Positions 18,488 through 29,161 of a stretch of 64,000 bases of DNA are shown here, piece after piece. The number at the start of each line of letters is the position of its first letter. Position 1 is the stretch's first letter. The DNA is from Corynebacterium doosanense CAU 212 = DSM 45436. GTDB taxonomy: Bacteria; Actinomycetota; Actinomycetes; Mycobacteriales; Mycobacteriaceae. The notes under the pieces are model-generated. The model saw only the letters and a program-made list of their open reading frames with translations. It did no database searches and was not told where the DNA came from. The position numbers and the translations under genes were made by a program. The stretch spans positions 1,736,001 through 1,800,000 of the forward strand of contig NZ_CP006764.1 in the NCBI RefSeq assembly GCF_000767055.1, written 5' to 3'.

Positions 18488-19654
18488 TCAGCGAGTGACC
18501 TTAACTTCCGCTTTCATGCCCGCGGTCTCCTCGAGACCCTGTTCCTCGGCGATGCGCTCGGCTTCCTCGATGAGGGTCTGCACGATCTGGGACTCGGGCA
18601 CGGTCTTGATCACCTCGCCCTTGACAAAGATCTGCCCCTTGCCGTTGCCGGACGCCACACCCAGGTCGGCGTCGCGTGCCTCGCCGGGGCCGTTGACGAC
18701 ACAGCCCATGACCGCGACGCGCAGCGGGTACTCCATGCCCTCGAGCGCGGCGGTGACCTCCTCGGCGAGGGTGTACACGTCCACCTGGGCGCGCCCGCAG
18801 GACGGGCAGGACACGATCTCCAGGCCGCGTTCACGCAGGTTGAGCGACTGCAGGATCTGATCGCCCACCTTGATCTCCTCCACCGGGTCGGCGGAGAGAG
18901 AGACGCGGATGGTGTCGCCGATGCCCTGTGCGAGCAGGGTGCCGAAGGCGACGGAGGACTTGATGGTGCCCATGAACTTCGGGCCCGCCTCGGTCACGCC
19001 GAGGTGCAGCGGGTAGTCGGAGACCGCCGCTAGCTGACGGTAGGCCTCGACCATGAGCACCGGGTCGGAGTGTTTGACGGAGATGGCGATGTCGTGGAAG
19101 CCGTGCTCCTCGAAGAGGGAGGCCTCCCACAGAGCAGACTCCACCAGGCCCTCCGGGGTGGCCTTGCCGTGGTACTTGTCCAGGATGCGTTTGTCCAGGG
19201 AGCCGCCGTTGACGCCGATACGGATGGGGATGCCCGCGTCTCCGGCGGCCTTGGCCACCTCCTTGACCCGGCCGTCGAACTCCTTGATGTTGCCCGGGTT
19301 CACGCGGACGGCGGCACAGCCGGCGTCGATGGCCGAGAAGATGTACTTCGGCTGGAAGTGGATGTCGGCGATCACGGGGATCGGCGACTTCTTCGCGATG
19401 ATCGGCAGCGCCTCAGCGTCGATCGGCTTGGGCACGGCGACACGCACGATATCGCAGCCCGCGGTGGTCAACTGCGCGATCTGCTGGAGCGTGGAGTTGA
19501 TGTCGTGGGTCTTGGTCGTGGTCATGGACTGTACGGAGATCTGGTGATCCGATCCGACGCCGACGTTGCCGACCATGAGCTGACGCGTCTTGCGTCGCGG
19601 GGCCAGGGTGGGCGGCGGTGCTGCCGGAAGGCCAAGTCCGATGGGTGTCGGCAT
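18488..19654 (-). CDS. ispG: 4-hydroxy-3-methylbut-2-en-1-yl diphosphate synthase (flavodoxin)
   Basis: The 388-residue protein is IspG/GcpE, the [4Fe-4S] enzyme of the MEP isoprenoid pathway that converts MEcPP to HMBPP. It has the N-terminal TIM-barrel part ([17 protein letters not shown]) and the C-terminal cluster ligands SCPSCGR and [10 protein letters not shown] with the cluster-binding Glu. Length is normal for the bacterial two-domain form. A GAGGAG ribosome binding site precedes ATG 19654. It follows rseP and dxr on the same strand, as in other actinobacteria; the 58-bp gap suggests co-transcription. dxr supplies an earlier step of the same pathway. Confidence 0.97.
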   Translation of the reverse strand: MPTPIGLGLPAAPPPTLAPRRKTRQLMVGNVGVGSDHQISVQSMTTTKTHDINSTLQQIAQLTTAGCDIVRVAVPKPIDAEALPIIAKKSPIPVIADIHFQPKYIFSAIDAGCAAVRVNPGNIKEFDGRVKEVAKAAGDAGIPIRIGVNGGSLDKRILDKYHGKATPEGLVESALWEASLFEEHGFHDIAISVKHSDPVLMVEAYRQLAAVSDYPLHLGVTEAGPKFMGTIKSSVAFGTLLAQGIGDTIRVSLSADPVEEIKVGDQILQSLNLRERGLEIVSCPSCGRAQVDVYTLAEEVTAALEGMEYPLRVAVMGCVVNGPGEARDADLGVASGNGKGQIFVKGEVIKTVPESQIVQTLIEEAERIAEEQGLEETAGMKAEVKVTR

Positions 19655-19712
19655 AAATACTCCTCAACTGACAACCGGCTAACTACTGCCGGGGGATTTT
19701 CGCCCCACCCTA

Positions 19713-20927
19713 CTACCCGAACAGTCTCACGGGATTGACCACGTCCGCGATGAGCACGAGCCCGCCGAAGCCCATGAGCAGCGCGGCCATGACGTAGGTC
19801 ACCGGGAGCAGCTTCTCGTAGTTCACCGGCTCCCCCGCGGGAAGCCCGCGCAGTCGCCGCAGCAGGTCGCGGGCCTTCTCGTACAGCACGACGAGGATGT
19901 GCCCGCCGTCGAGAGGCGGAAGCGGGACGAGGTTGAACAGGGCGAGGAAGAAGTTCAGCGACGCCAGCAGCATGAGGAAACTTGTCCACAGGGAGTGTTC
20001 GACGAGCTCGCCGCCGATCCGCGAGGCACCGACGACACTCATCGGTGACTCGTCGTCGCGCTCCGCGCCGAAGATCGAGGCGACGACCCCGGGGATCTTT
20101 GCCGGCAGCTGCAGGACCCCCTCGACCGTCGCCTGCAGGGCCTGGCCGGTCAGGGCGAACGTCGCGGGAACGGCCTCGACCGGCCCGAACTTCCGCACCG
20201 CGTCCGTCACCGGCCTGCTGACCAGGCCGACGGAACCCGCGCTGCGGGCCTGCCCGTCCGCGGAGTAGCGCGTCACCTCGTCAACGGTCACGGGAACCTC
20301 CAGCCGCTGCCCGTCCCTCTCGACGGTGAGTTCCACCGTTTCGCCCGGGCGCTCGGCCACCTCCGCGGCCAGGCGCTGGAAGTTCTCCACGCGCCGACCG
20401 TCGACCGCGAGGATCCTGTCGCCGACCTCGATGCCCGCGCGCCCGGCGGCGCCGACGCCGCTGCACTGCTCGAGCTCCCCCGTCGCCGGATCCTGGTCCG
20501 CAGTGCAGGTCACCTCACCGACGGTCGCGGTGTGATCGGCGTAGGGGTTGGGGATTCCCGAGGACACGGCCACGCCGTAGAGGATGCAGAACCCCAGCAG
20601 CAGGTTGACCGCCACGCCGCCTGAGAGCACCGCCACCCGCTGCCACCACGGCTTGTTCACCATGGCGTGCGGAGCCTCCTCCGCGGTGAGCTCGTCGTTG
20701 GGGGTCATGCCGGCGATCTCGCAGAACCCGCCGAAGGGCACCGCGGCGACGCCGTACTCGGTGTGCCCGCGGGTGAACGAGGCCACCCTGGGCCCGAACC
20801 CGATGAAGTACCGGCGCACCCGCATGCCGAAGGCCCGGGCCACCAGCATGTGCCCCGCCTCGTGCAGGGCGATGGTCACGGCAATGCCGAGGGCGAAAAG
20901 AATCACCCCGAGAAGATACGAGCTCAA
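19713..20927 (-). CDS. rseP: Site-2 intramembrane zinc protease (RseP/Rip1 family)
   Basis: The 404-residue membrane protein has the HExxH motif (HEAGH, residues 22-26) in the first transmembrane segment, a PDZ domain in the middle ([22 protein letters not shown]) and the second active-site motif [12 protein letters not shown] late in the protein. It cleaves anti-sigma factors or other membrane substrates within the bilayer; in mycobacteria the orthologue is Rip1. The start appears to be a TTG at 20925-20927 that overlaps the dxr stop (TTGA), so translation is probably coupled to dxr. Confidence 0.93.
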   Translation of the reverse strand: MSSYLLGVILFALGIAVTIALHEAGHMLVARAFGMRVRRYFIGFGPRVASFTRGHTEYGVAAVPFGGFCEIAGMTPNDELTAEEAPHAMVNKPWWQRVAVLSGGVAVNLLLGFCILYGVAVSSGIPNPYADHTATVGEVTCTADQDPATGELEQCSGVGAAGRAGIEVGDRILAVDGRRVENFQRLAAEVAERPGETVELTVERDGQRLEVPVTVDEVTRYSADGQARSAGSVGLVSRPVTDAVRKFGPVEAVPATFALTGQALQATVEGVLQLPAKIPGVVASIFGAERDDESPMSVVGASRIGGELVEHSLWTSFLMLLASLNFFLALFNLVPLPPLDGGHILVVLYEKARDLLRRLRGLPAGEPVNYEKLLPVTYVMAALLMGFGGLVLIADVVNPVRLFG

Positions 20928-22072
20928 CGCAGCAGCTCTCCCGCGCGCGAGCGTGCCTCGGCCTCGACGGCGAGGATGTCTTCCACGCTGGCCGGCTCGG
21001 CGGCGAACTCGTCCGCGCGTTCGAGCACCTTTTCGATGGTGTCCACGATCTCCGGGAACCTCAATCGCCCGCCGAGGAACGCGGCCGCGGCCTCCTCGTT
21101 CACCGCGTTGTACACGGCCGGGTAGGTTCCGCCTCGCTTGGCGACGTCCCGTGCCAACCGGACTGCGGGGAAGGAGGCGTCGTCAAGCGGGGCGAACCCC
21201 CACGTCGATGCCGTGGCGAAGTCCAGGGCGGGCTGCGCGCCACGCACCCGACCCGGCCAGGCGAGGGCGTGGGAGATGGGCAGCTTCATCGACGGCGGGG
21301 ATGCCTGGGCGATGGTGCCGCCGTCGAAGAACGTCACCATGGAGTGCACGATCGACTGCGGGTGCACGGTGACGTCGATGGCGTCGGCGTCGATGCCGAA
21401 CAACAGGGTGGCCTCGATGAGTTCGAGCCCCTTGTTCACCAGGGTCGCGGAGTTCAGGGTGTTCATCTGGCCCATGGACCACGTGGGATGCTGCGCGGCC
21501 TGCTCCGGGGTGACGTCCATCATCTCCTGCCGGGTCCGGCCGCGGAACGGGCCTCCCGACGCGGTGAGCACGAACCGTTCGACCTCGTCCTCGCGGCCCG
21601 CGCGCAGACACTGCGCCATCGCGGAGTGCTCGGAGTCGACGGGAATGATCTGCCCCTCGGCCGCCATCGACGTGACCAGCGTGCCGCCCGCCACCAGCGA
21701 CTCCTTGTTGGCCAGCGCGAGGTAGGCGCCCTTCTGCAGCGTCGCGATGGTCGCCGCCAGGCCCAGCGACCCCACCAGCGCGTTGAGGACGGTGTCCGCC
21801 TCCACGTCCTCGACCAGCTGGGCGGCGTCCCCGCGCACCGGTCCCCCGAGCACCTCGGACACCTGCCGGGCAGCGTCCTGCTTTGCGACGGCCACCCGGT
21901 CCGCACCCAGGCCCAGCGACCGGGCCTGGGCGATGATCTTCCCGGGGTCCGAACCCGCCGCGGCGATGCCCACCACGGTGAACAGATCGGGATTCTCGGA
22001 GATGACCTCCAACGCCTGGGTTCCGATGGAACCGGTGGAACCCAGAACAAGAATGCGACGCGGTGAATTCAT
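20924..22072 (-). CDS. dxr: 1-deoxy-D-xylulose 5-phosphate reductoisomerase
   Basis: The 382-residue protein has the N-terminal NADPH-binding [13 protein letters not shown], the metal- and substrate-binding stretch with [13 protein letters not shown], and the flexible-loop region [16 protein letters not shown]. It makes MEP from DXP, the committed step of the isoprenoid pathway. ATG 22072 fits the family N-terminus ([14 protein letters not shown]); an ATG 9 nt earlier is also possible. It is the first gene of the dxr-rseP-ispG set and is divergent from the DUF2631 gene. Confidence 0.96.
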   Translation of the reverse strand: MNSPRRILVLGSTGSIGTQALEVISENPDLFTVVGIAAAGSDPGKIIAQARSLGLGADRVAVAKQDAARQVSEVLGGPVRGDAAQLVEDVEADTVLNALVGSLGLAATIATLQKGAYLALANKESLVAGGTLVTSMAAEGQIIPVDSEHSAMAQCLRAGREDEVERFVLTASGGPFRGRTRQEMMDVTPEQAAQHPTWSMGQMNTLNSATLVNKGLELIEATLLFGIDADAIDVTVHPQSIVHSMVTFFDGGTIAQASPPSMKLPISHALAWPGRVRGAQPALDFATASTWGFAPLDDASFPAVRLARDVAKRGGTYPAVYNAVNEEAAAAFLGGRLRFPEIVDTIEKVLERADEFAAEPASVEDILAVEAEARSRAGELLR

Positions 22073-22209
22073 GGGTCTCATTGTTGCACGCGCCCGCCGA
22101 ATTGCCGGGGGTGGTAGGTCACTCCGGCGCCTGCGGTGTGCAACAATACGAGGCAGATAACCGTGTCGGCGCCGATAAATTTCGGTGCCCGCTTGCCAAG
22201 GAGTACAAC

Positions 22210-22722
22210 GTGTCTGCATCCCACGCCGAAGAGTCCTACGAGGTCTACAACGGAGTCTCCACCCGAGACGTCCCGAGTGCTGCCTGGGGTTACAGCGCGC
22301 TCAGCCGCACGACCGTGCAGATCGCCGGCTGGTTCAGCGTCTTTGTCCTGCTGATGTTCAACTTCGGCAACCACCAGGGCCACGTGGAGACCATCTGGCT
22401 CCTGGCCCTCGCCGCTCTCCTGGCCATCGGCCTGATCCTCTACGCCTTCGAGCCCCGTTTCAGCCGCGTGCGCACCCTGACCGGCCACAACAAGCCCGTC
22501 GGCCACGTCGAACCGGACTGGGCCTACGACCAGAAGACGCTCTCCGGCACCTACTCGGAGCTCACCGACGGCCAGCTCCGCGCGCTGAACATCGACCCGG
22601 CCCGCGTCAGCCACCTGCGCGTCGCGCCGAAGACCGGCAACTCCGCGATCACCACCGGTTCCACCGCCTCCGACATTGCGGCGGACACCACCGGTTCCAC
22701 CGCGCAGCAGGTGCGCCGCTAG
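22210..22722 (+). CDS. DUF2631 membrane protein
   Basis: The 170-residue protein starts at a GTG (22210) preceded by AAGGAG, giving an N-terminus of the type [17 protein letters not shown]. Two hydrophobic segments (about residues 38-52 and 61-80) form a hairpin, and [25 protein letters not shown] follows on the likely cytoplasmic side. The DUF2631 family is actinobacterial and sits next to dxr in mycobacteria (Rv2876 region). The C-terminus has a repeated TTGSTA segment. The function is unknown. A strong terminator hairpin follows. Confidence 0.82.
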   Translation: MSASHAEESYEVYNGVSTRDVPSAAWGYSALSRTTVQIAGWFSVFVLLMFNFGNHQGHVETIWLLALAALLAIGLILYAFEPRFSRVRTLTGHNKPVGHVEPDWAYDQKTLSGTYSELTDGQLRALNIDPARVSHLRVAPKTGNSAITTGSTASDIAADTTGSTAQQVRR

Positions 22723-22744
22723 TTCCAGGCCGTCCCGGCCGCAC

Positions 22745-22790
22745 AAAGTGGTGCCCACCCCGATGCTTTCTCCGGGGTGGGCACCACTTT
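22745..22790. terminator. Bidirectional terminator between the DUF2631 gene and rlmN
   Basis: AAAGTGGTGCCCACCCCG (22745-22762) pairs with its exact complement at 22773-22790 around a 10-nt loop. A and T tails on the two sides allow it to act in both directions, as needed for the convergent genes. Confidence 0.85.
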
Positions 22791-22802
22791 CTTGTATCTG
22801 CT

Positions 22803-23900
22803 CTAACGCTCCTCGGCGGCCAGCTGCCCGCAGGCCGCGGCGATCTCCTGGCCCTTGGTGTCACGCACGGTACAGGTGACTCCCTGGGCACGAACCCGGC
22901 GGACGAACTCGTCCTGGCGGGCCTTCGGCGAGGCGTCCCACTTGGAGCCCGGCGTGGGGTTGAGCGGGATGAGGTTGACGTGCACCTTCGAACCGAGGGC
23001 ATCGTGCAGCTTCTTGCCCAGCATGTCGGCGCGGAAGTCGTGGTCGTTGATGTCGCGGATCAGCGCGTACTCGATGGAGACCCGACGCCCGGACCTGTCG
23101 GCGTAGTAGCGGGCCGCATCCAGCACCTCCTCCACGGAGTAACGGGTGTTGATGGGCACGAGGGTCTCGCGCAGCTCATCGTCCGGGGTATGCAGCGAGA
23201 CCGCCAGCGTGACGGACATGTCCTCGTCCGCCAGCTTGCGGATGGCCGGAGCCAGACCCACGGTGGAGACGGTGACGTTGCGCTGGGAGATACCGAAACC
23301 CTCGGGCGACGGAGCGACGATCTGGCGCACCGCGGAGATCACTCGTTTGTAGTTCGCCAGCGGCTCGCCCATGCCCATGAACACGACGTTGGACAGCCGG
23401 CTTCCCTCGGAGTGCATCTGGGCCGCGGCGTTGCGCACCTGGTCGACGATCTCGGAGGTGGAGAGGTTGCGGTCGAGCCCGGCCTGTCCCGTCGCGCAGA
23501 ACGGGCAGTTCATCCCGCAGCCTGCCTGGGAGGAGATGCACAGCGTGGCGCGGTCGGGGTAGCGCATGAGCACGGACTCGAGGAGGGTGCCGTCGTGAAG
23601 CCGCCACAGCGACTTGGAGGTCTCCCCGTCATCGGTCTGGTGCTGACGCAGCGGGTCCATGAGGACCGGGAACATCTTCTCCGCCACCTGGGCGCGGGCG
23701 GCCTCCGGCAGATCGGACATGGTGGAGGTGTCGGCCTCGAACCGGCCGTAGTAGTGGCGCGCGATCTGGTCGGCGCGGAACTTGGGCAGGCCCAGCTCCC
23801 CGAGGACGGCGATGCGCTCGTCGCGGGTGAGGTCGGCGAAGTGCTTCGGCGGCATCTTCGGACGGGCGGGGGTAAATTGCAGCTTCACTGGTTGAGACAT
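22803..23900 (-). CDS. rlmN: Dual-specificity 23S rRNA/tRNA adenine C2-methyltransferase RlmN
   Basis: The 365-residue radical-SAM enzyme has the cluster motif [14 protein letters not shown] (CxxxCxxC), the GMGEPLANY motif that contacts SAM, and a C-terminal segment with the mechanistic Cys ([15 protein letters not shown]). It methylates A2503 of 23S rRNA and A37 of some tRNAs. ATG 23900 is chosen because GGAG lies 5 nt before it. It lies between a DUF2631 gene and a LapA-like gene, the usual corynebacterial order. Confidence 0.96.
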   Translation of the reverse strand: MSQPVKLQFTPARPKMPPKHFADLTRDERIAVLGELGLPKFRADQIARHYYGRFEADTSTMSDLPEAARAQVAEKMFPVLMDPLRQHQTDDGETSKSLWRLHDGTLLESVLMRYPDRATLCISSQAGCGMNCPFCATGQAGLDRNLSTSEIVDQVRNAAAQMHSEGSRLSNVVFMGMGEPLANYKRVISAVRQIVAPSPEGFGISQRNVTVSTVGLAPAIRKLADEDMSVTLAVSLHTPDDELRETLVPINTRYSVEEVLDAARYYADRSGRRVSIEYALIRDINDHDFRADMLGKKLHDALGSKVHVNLIPLNPTPGSKWDASPKARQDEFVRRVRAQGVTCTVRDTKGQEIAAACGQLAAEER

Positions 23901-23981
23901 ATCTGCTCCATTCTTGCACGCTAGAGGGGATGCTACCCAATTCCGGCCGGGGCGACCGTGGGCATCCGGGCGGGTGTCAGG

Positions 23982-23987
23982 AATAAT
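23982..23987 (+). promoter_or_regulatory. -10 hexamer of the LapA-like gene (leaderless type)
   Basis: AATAAT, one base from the TATAAT consensus, 7 nt before ATG 23995; no Shine-Dalgarno is present. Confidence 0.4.
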
Positions 23988-23994
23988 CGGTGAC

Positions 23995-24414
23995 ATGACC
24001 AACAACAATGACCCGTACTACGACCCGACCGATCCGCGTGTGGATCCCGCCGTGGATCCCGCCGTATCCCCCGCCACCGCTTCCGTGAACGAGCCGGTCA
24101 ACGAGCCGGTGCGTGAGCCCGTGGCCGACAGGACCGTTAAACCTCACGCCTCGGCAGGCAAGCCGAAGGGCTCTCTCGCCGGCGGCACGTGGGTCGCCCT
24201 CATCGTGGGCATCCTGCTGCTGGTCCTGCTGCTGGTGTTCATCATCCAGAACCAGCAGCAGGCCGAGGTCAACCTCTTCACCTGGACGTGGAACTTCCCC
24301 GCCGGTGTCGCCTACCTCATTTCCGCGATCATCGGCGCGGTCATCATGGCGCTGGTCGGCGGCCTGCGCATCATGGAATTGCGCCGCCAGGTCCGCCGCG
24401 CGAACCGGGTCTAG
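23995..24414 (+). CDS. LapA/DUF1049-family membrane protein
   Basis: The 139-residue protein has a hydrophilic, Pro- and acid-rich N-terminal half with short repeats (VDPAVDP and [12 protein letters not shown]). Two hydrophobic segments follow at about 66-87 and 100-122 separated by [20 protein letters not shown]. That layout (TM, IxQN, short loop, TM, RxR-rich end) is typical of LapA/DUF1049 proteins, which act in envelope assembly in E. coli. Its role here is unknown. Its stop overlaps the convergent cdsA stop by 4 bp. Confidence 0.8.
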   Translation: MTNNNDPYYDPTDPRVDPAVDPAVSPATASVNEPVNEPVREPVADRTVKPHASAGKPKGSLAGGTWVALIVGILLLVLLLVFIIQNQQQAEVNLFTWTWNFPAGVAYLISAIIGAVIMALVGGLRIMELRRQVRRANRV

Positions 24415-25340
24415 ACCCCGGTCGACAGCGCGCTGAGCACCAGCCAGGTCACGGCGGCCGACGGCAGCATGCCGTCGAGACGATCCATGAGGCCGCCGTG
24501 GCCGGGCAACAGCCCGGACATGTCCTTGATATGGATCTCCCGCTTGAACTGAGACTCCACCAGGTCGCCCATCGTGGCGCACACCACGAGCGCGGCGCCG
24601 AGGATGACTCCGAGCCACCACGGCTCCCCCAGCAGGAACGTCACGGTGAGCACCCCGGCGACGATGCCGGCAAAGAGCGAGCCCACCGCTCCCTCCCAGG
24701 ACTTCTTGGGACTCACGGCTGGGGCCATGGGGCGCGAGCCGAAGAAGACCCCGGCGATGTAGCCTCCCGTGTCCGAGGCGATGACGCAGACCATGAACGT
24801 GATGATGTAGTAGCTGGTGGGCACGTTCAGCCGGCTCATCAGCGACAGCATCGCGGCGAACGCACCGAACATGGGTATCCACGCGAGCACGAAGATGCCG
24901 ACGGCCGTGTCCCGCAGATAGTTCTGCGGGGCGATCTTGCGTCCGTGGTGGAAGAGCCTGCCGAACATGAGGAACAGCACCGCGATGGTGAACCCACCCA
25001 GGACCCCGGTCGCGCCGAAGGGCCAGGAGAGCCAGACGATCAACTGCCCGAGCAGCATGGTCATCGAGCGCGGAAGCACGTAGGAGTGCTCGCGCAGGCG
25101 GGTGATCACCTCCCACATGCCCAGCGCCACGGCGGCCGCGACAAGCGGGTACCAGGCAAAGGGGCCGATCCACACGGAAAGAATGACGAGCAGACCGAGG
25201 AACACCGCGACAGAGATCGCCACCGGAAGGTCGCGTCCCGCGTTGTTCCTGGGTTTGGGAAAGCTCTCCACCGAGATGCCGCGGGAGATGGACCCTAGCC
25301 GGCCGATCCCGGAGTCGTCCGGATTATCCGTCAATCCCAT
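24411..25340 (-). CDS. cdsA: Phosphatidate cytidylyltransferase
   Basis: The 309-residue integral membrane protein has about eight hydrophobic segments and ends with the family signature in SQFKREIHIKDMSGLLPGHGG followed by LMDRLD, including the conserved KR, KD and DR residues. It converts phosphatidate and CTP to CDP-diacylglycerol for phospholipid synthesis. The N-terminal about 35 residues are hydrophilic. frr lies 110 bp upstream on the same strand, with a GC-rich hairpin in between. Confidence 0.95.
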   Translation of the reverse strand: MGLTDNPDDSGIGRLGSISRGISVESFPKPRNNAGRDLPVAISVAVFLGLLVILSVWIGPFAWYPLVAAAVALGMWEVITRLREHSYVLPRSMTMLLGQLIVWLSWPFGATGVLGGFTIAVLFLMFGRLFHHGRKIAPQNYLRDTAVGIFVLAWIPMFGAFAAMLSLMSRLNVPTSYYIITFMVCVIASDTGGYIAGVFFGSRPMAPAVSPKKSWEGAVGSLFAGIVAGVLTVTFLLGEPWWLGVILGAALVVCATMGDLVESQFKREIHIKDMSGLLPGHGGLMDRLDGMLPSAAVTWLVLSALSTGV

Positions 25341-25386
25341 TGCTCGTGAGGATCCTTCCCGGCCACAGTGACACGGTGTTTAAGAC

Positions 25387-25419
25387 AGCCGCCCCCTCGG
25401 GTTAGGTGAAGGGGCGGCT
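25387..25419 (-). terminator. GC-rich hairpin between frr and cdsA
   Basis: AGCCGCCCC and GGGGCGGCT (9-bp stem, 25387-25395 and 25411-25419) surround a 15-nt loop. The downstream minus-strand sequence has only a weak T run, so it may attenuate rather than fully terminate transcription from frr into cdsA. Confidence 0.45.
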
Positions 25420-25450
25420 AGGTGGAAAATATGTCTGGCTTAAGGCCGGA

Positions 25451-26008
25451 CTACACCACCATGAGTTCCTTCTCCTTGGCGGCGACGACATCGTCCACCT
25501 GGGAGATGTAGCCGGCGGTGATCTCGTCCAGCTCCTTCTCTGCGGCCTTGACCTCGTCCTCGCCGGCGTCGCCGTCCTTCTGCAGCTTCTTCAGCGAATC
25601 CATGCCCTTGCGGCGGATGTTGCGGATGGCGATCTTGCCGTCCTCGCCCTTGGAGCGGGCCAGCTTGACCATGTCCTTGCGGCGCTCCTCGGTCAGCTGC
25701 GGAATGGTGACTCGCAGAACCTGGCCGTCGTTGGTGGGGTTGACGCCGAGGTCGGAGTTGCGGATCGCGTTCTCGATCTCGTTCATCGCCGAGGGATCAT
25801 ACGGCTTGACGATGAGCATGCGCGGCTCCGGCGTGGAGATGGAGGCCATCTGCGGGATGGGCGTCAGCGAGCCGTAGAATTCGGCGACCAGGCCGTTGAA
25901 CATGTTGGGGTTGGCGCGGCCGGTGCGGATGGTGACCAGTTCCTCGCGGGTGTGATCCACGGAGGAGGCCATGTGGGTGCGCGAATCGGCAAAAATCTCT
26001 TCGATCAT
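25451..26008 (-). CDS. frr: Ribosome recycling factor
   Basis: The 185-residue protein matches RRF end to end: RTGRANPNMFNGLVAEFYG near residues 30-48, the INTx-like NEIENAIRNSDLGVNP region, and the C-terminal helix with RRKGMDSLKKLQKDG. With EF-G it splits post-termination ribosomes. It is in the conserved tsf-pyrH-frr order; pyrH ends 73 bp upstream. Confidence 0.98.
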   Translation of the reverse strand: MIEEIFADSRTHMASSVDHTREELVTIRTGRANPNMFNGLVAEFYGSLTPIPQMASISTPEPRMLIVKPYDPSAMNEIENAIRNSDLGVNPTNDGQVLRVTIPQLTEERRKDMVKLARSKGEDGKIAIRNIRRKGMDSLKKLQKDGDAGEDEVKAAEKELDEITAGYISQVDDVVAAKEKELMVV

Positions 26009-26081
26009 GATGCTCTTCTCTCTTGCGGGCGTCAGTCGTTACTGACACACAAATCTATCAGTTTCCCGAGCTTGGCCGTGG

Positions 26082-26807
26082 CTACGACCTCACCAGGGTG
26101 CCGATCTGTTCGCCGGCCACGGCGCGGGCGATGTTGCCGTGGGTGAGCAGGTTGAAGACGAGGATGGGCATGTCGTTGTCCATGCACAGGCTGAACGCGG
26201 TGGCGTCGGCGACCTTGAGGCCCTTCTCGATGACCTCGCGGGGCGTGATCTCGGTGAACAGCTGGGCCTCGGGGTTGACCCGCGGGTCGGAGTCGTAGAC
26301 GCCGTCGACTCCCTTGGCCAGGAAGAGCACGTCACAGCCGATCTCCAGTGCGCGCTGCGCCGCGGTGGTGTCGGTGGAGAAGTACGGCATGCCCATGCCG
26401 GCGCCGAAGATGACCACGCGCCCCTTTTCCAGGTGGCGGTCGGCGCGCAGCGGCAGGTATGGCTCCGCGACCTGGGCCATGTTGATGGAGGTCTGGACGC
26501 GGCAGTCGACACCCTTCTGCTGGAGGAAGTCCTGCAGCGCGAGGGAGTTCATCACCGTGCCGAGCATGCCCATGTAGTCCGAGCGGGCGCGGTCCATGCC
26601 ACGCTGCTGCAGCTCGGCCCCGCGGAAGAAGTTTCCTCCACCGATGACCACGGCAATCTCGGCGCCGGTGCGGGCGACCTCGGCGATCTGCTCCGCGACG
26701 TTCTCCACCACGTCGGGATCGATGCCGACCTTGCCTCCGCCGAACATCTCACCGCCCAGTTTCAACATCACACGCTTGTATCCGGTACGAGTATTTTCGG
26801 TGGTCAC
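26082..26807 (-). CDS. pyrH: UMP kinase
   Basis: The 241-residue protein has the amino-acid-kinase fold motifs of bacterial UMP kinase: [10 protein letters not shown] at the N-terminus, [14 protein letters not shown], and [19 protein letters not shown]. It phosphorylates UMP to UDP for pyrimidine nucleotide supply. The start is a GTG at 26807 with an AAGGAG ribosome binding site 7 nt upstream. A strong terminator separates it from tsf, so it probably has its own promoter. Confidence 0.97.
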   Translation of the reverse strand: MTTENTRTGYKRVMLKLGGEMFGGGKVGIDPDVVENVAEQIAEVARTGAEIAVVIGGGNFFRGAELQQRGMDRARSDYMGMLGTVMNSLALQDFLQQKGVDCRVQTSINMAQVAEPYLPLRADRHLEKGRVVIFGAGMGMPYFSTDTTAAQRALEIGCDVLFLAKGVDGVYDSDPRVNPEAQLFTEITPREVIEKGLKVADATAFSLCMDNDMPILVFNLLTHGNIARAVAGEQIGTLVRS

Positions 26808-26856
26808 CAGGGGTCTCCTTTATCGCCTAAAAATCCGTTTTTCATCCTACCCAACG

Positions 26857-26888
26857 CAAAAACCCCGCCCACAAGGTGGACGGGGTCA
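26857..26888 (-). terminator. Rho-independent terminator downstream of tsf
   Basis: On the minus strand GACCCCGTCCACC pairs with TGTGGGCGGGGTT, with one internal mismatch, followed by TTTTTG. It lies just downstream of the tsf stop. Confidence 0.8.
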
Positions 26889-26900
26889 AGGCGGCGCAGA

Positions 26901-27728
26901 CTACTGCTGGCCGACCTCGTAGCGGATGAAGTCGGTGATCTCGATACCGGCTTCGTCGGCGACCTGCTTGACGGTCTTCTTGTTGTCGGAGACCGAGGCC
27001 TGCTCGAGCAGGACGGAATCCTTGTAGAAGCCGTTCAGGCGACCCTCGACGATTTTGGGGATGGCCTTCTCGGGCTTGCCCTCTTCGCGGGTGATCTGCT
27101 CGGCGATGGAGCGCTCCTTCTCGACGACCTCGGCCGGGACCGACTCGCGGGTCAGGTACTGGGCCTTGAGAGCGGCGATCTGCAGGGCGACATCGTGTGC
27201 GCCCTTGGCAGCGGCCTCACCGGAGCCGGTGTACGCGACGAGCACGCCCACGGCCGGGGGAAGGTCAGCGGAACGCTGGTGGAGGTAGGACTCGACGTTC
27301 TCACCCTCCAGGGTGGCCGCGCGACGCAACTCGAGCTTCTCGCCGATCTTGGCGGAGAGCTCCTCGGTGGCCTGCGAGGCGGGCTTGCCGTCGACGTCGA
27401 CTGCTGCGAGCTCCTCGGCGGAGTTGGCCTTGGCGGCAGCGGCTGCCTCGGCGATCTTCGCGGCGAAGTTCTTGAACTCGTCGTTCTTGGCCACGAAGTC
27501 GGTCTCGGAGTTGATCTCGACGATGGTGTTGCCCGAGACGGTCACAAGGCCCTCAAGGGCGTTGCGGTCGGCGCGCTTGCCGACATCCTTGGCACCCTGG
27601 ATGCGCAGGATCTCGATGGCCTTGTCAAAGTCGCCGTTGGTCTCTTCGAGCGCCTTCTTGCAGTCCATCATGCCGGAGCCGGTGGCTTCACGCAGTTTCT
27701 TCACGTCTGCAGCGGTGTAGTTCGCCAT
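26901..27728 (-). CDS. tsf: Elongation factor Ts
   Basis: The 275-residue protein has the N-terminal UBA-like domain ([23 protein letters not shown]) and the TDFVAKN motif that contacts EF-Tu, followed by the dimerisation and C-terminal parts. It recycles EF-Tu-GDP. ATG 27728 gives the conserved [14 protein letters not shown] start. It follows rpsB, with a strong hairpin in between. The extension to 27884 has no family similarity. Confidence 0.98.
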   Translation of the reverse strand: MANYTAADVKKLREATGSGMMDCKKALEETNGDFDKAIEILRIQGAKDVGKRADRNALEGLVTVSGNTIVEINSETDFVAKNDEFKNFAAKIAEAAAAAKANSAEELAAVDVDGKPASQATEELSAKIGEKLELRRAATLEGENVESYLHQRSADLPPAVGVLVAYTGSGEAAAKGAHDVALQIAALKAQYLTRESVPAEVVEKERSIAEQITREEGKPEKAIPKIVEGRLNGFYKDSVLLEQASVSDNKKTVKQVADEAGIEITDFIRYEVGQQ

Positions 27729-27824
27729 AGTAAGGGCGATCCTCCTCGTATTGAATCGATTTTCGCGTAACAAAAACACTAGTCGACGCTCTTGTTTCGC
27801 GCTTGCGCAGTAGCTTGCGGACAG

Positions 27825-27855
27825 ACGGCCCCCGACCATCGTGGTCGGGGGCCGT
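27825..27855 (-). terminator. Strong hairpin between rpsB and tsf (attenuator-like)
   Basis: A 14-bp perfect stem (27825-27838 with 27842-27855) with a 3-nt loop. There is no U tract after it on the minus strand, so it may reduce readthrough or protect mRNA ends rather than terminate fully. Confidence 0.6.
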
Positions 27856-27903
27856 TGTCCTTCCATCCGGGCGAGTTCAGTCATTCACCCTGGTTGGTCG
27901 AAC

Positions 27904-28791
27904 TTATTCGGCCGAGCCGGAGCCCTGCTCTGCGGGAGCGGCCTCTGCTGCAGGGGTCTCCGCGGCGGGAGCTGCAGCCTCTGCAGTGGCGGCGGCGGTC
28001 TCAGCCTCGCCGGCGGCGGCAGCAGCGGCTGCCTCAGCGTCGGCGCTGATCTTCTCCTGGTCGTCACCGGCGGACTCGCGTGCCGCGGCGAGCTGACGCT
28101 CTTCGCGGGAGCGCTTGCCCTCGATGACGGCCTCGGCGATGACGCGGGTGAGCACGCGGTTGGAACGCATGGCGTCGTCGTTGCCCGGGATGGGGAAGTC
28201 GACGACGTCAGGGTCGCAGTTGGTGTCCAGGATCGCGACGACCGGGATGTTCAGCTTGTGCGCCTCAGCGACGGCGATGTGCTCCTTGTTGGTGTCGATG
28301 ACCCACATTGCGGAAGGGGTCTTCGACATGTCGGAGATGCCGCCGAGCACACGCTCGAGCTTGTTGCGCTCACGCGTGAGCATGAGGATTTCCTTCTTGC
28401 CGCGGCCCTTGTAGCCTTCTTCGGCTTCCTCCATCGCGCGGAGTTCCTTGAGGCGGTGCAGGCGCTTGGAGACGGTCTGGAAGTTGGTGAGCATGCCACC
28501 GAGCCAGCGGTGGTTGACGAACGGCATTCCGACGCGCTCGGCTTCCTCCTGCACGGCTTCCTGAGCCTGCTTCTTGGTGCCGACGAACAGGACGGTGCCG
28601 CCGTGGGCGACGGTCTCCTTGACGAACTGGTAGGCCTCGTCAATGAAGGTCAGCGTCTGCTGAAGGTCGATGATGTAGATGCCGTTACGGTCGGTGAAGA
28701 TGAAGCGGCGCATTTTCGGGTTCCAGCGACGGGTCTGGTGTCCGAAGTGGACACCAGCGTCGAGGAGCTCGCGCATGGTCACAACTGCCAT
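27904..28791 (-). CDS. rpsB: 30S ribosomal protein S2
   Basis: The 295-residue protein carries S2 signatures: [23 protein letters not shown] at the N-terminus and [12 protein letters not shown] late in the core. The core ends near residue 235. The last 60 residues are an Ala/Glu-rich tail typical of high-GC actinobacterial S2. An AAAGGAGAG ribosome binding site lies before ATG 28791. The upstream region is shared with the divergent M23 gene. Confidence 0.98.
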   Translation of the reverse strand: MAVVTMRELLDAGVHFGHQTRRWNPKMRRFIFTDRNGIYIIDLQQTLTFIDEAYQFVKETVAHGGTVLFVGTKKQAQEAVQEEAERVGMPFVNHRWLGGMLTNFQTVSKRLHRLKELRAMEEAEEGYKGRGKKEILMLTRERNKLERVLGGISDMSKTPSAMWVIDTNKEHIAVAEAHKLNIPVVAILDTNCDPDVVDFPIPGNDDAMRSNRVLTRVIAEAVIEGKRSREERQLAAARESAGDDQEKISADAEAAAAAAAGEAETAAATAEAAAPAAETPAAEAAPAEQGSGSAE

Positions 28792-29161
28792 GGTGTGCTC
28801 TCCTTTGGAGTTAGCTAGTTTCGGTTACAGGGATCTGACGTGCGGGTTTTGTCCGTGAGACGGGTTTGCCACGCACCCTGGCGACATCCTCCCCGCCAAC
28901 GCCCCGTGAGGGGACCGTGTCGATGGGGATTACCTGGTAATTCAGGCTGTCTGCCGCGCGAAGTCAATGCAGCCCGCCAATGACTGGTCATTGTCAGGGC
29001 ACACTGCTGGAGACAACCCTACCGCTACTTCACACCCCGCACAAAACGAGTAGGCGCAGGTTGTGCACAGGATTGCCTCTCGCTGTCACACCCGCCCCAG
29101 TTGTCCACAGCAGCGCCAGCCGCCCCGCACTTCCGGGTCAGATCCGGGGCACCCTCAGGCC
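28792..29161. promoter_or_regulatory. 370-bp divergent region between rpsB and the M23 gene
   Basis: No coding sequence is recognised. The rpsB leader part contains GC-rich stem candidates. Two short inverted repeats, ATTACC-T-GGTAAT (28929-28941) and AATGAC-TG-GTCATT (28979-28992), flank a TTGACT that could be the rpsB -35 (minus strand). The -10 is uncertain. These may be operator or RNA-structure elements controlling ribosomal protein expression. Confidence 0.45.
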
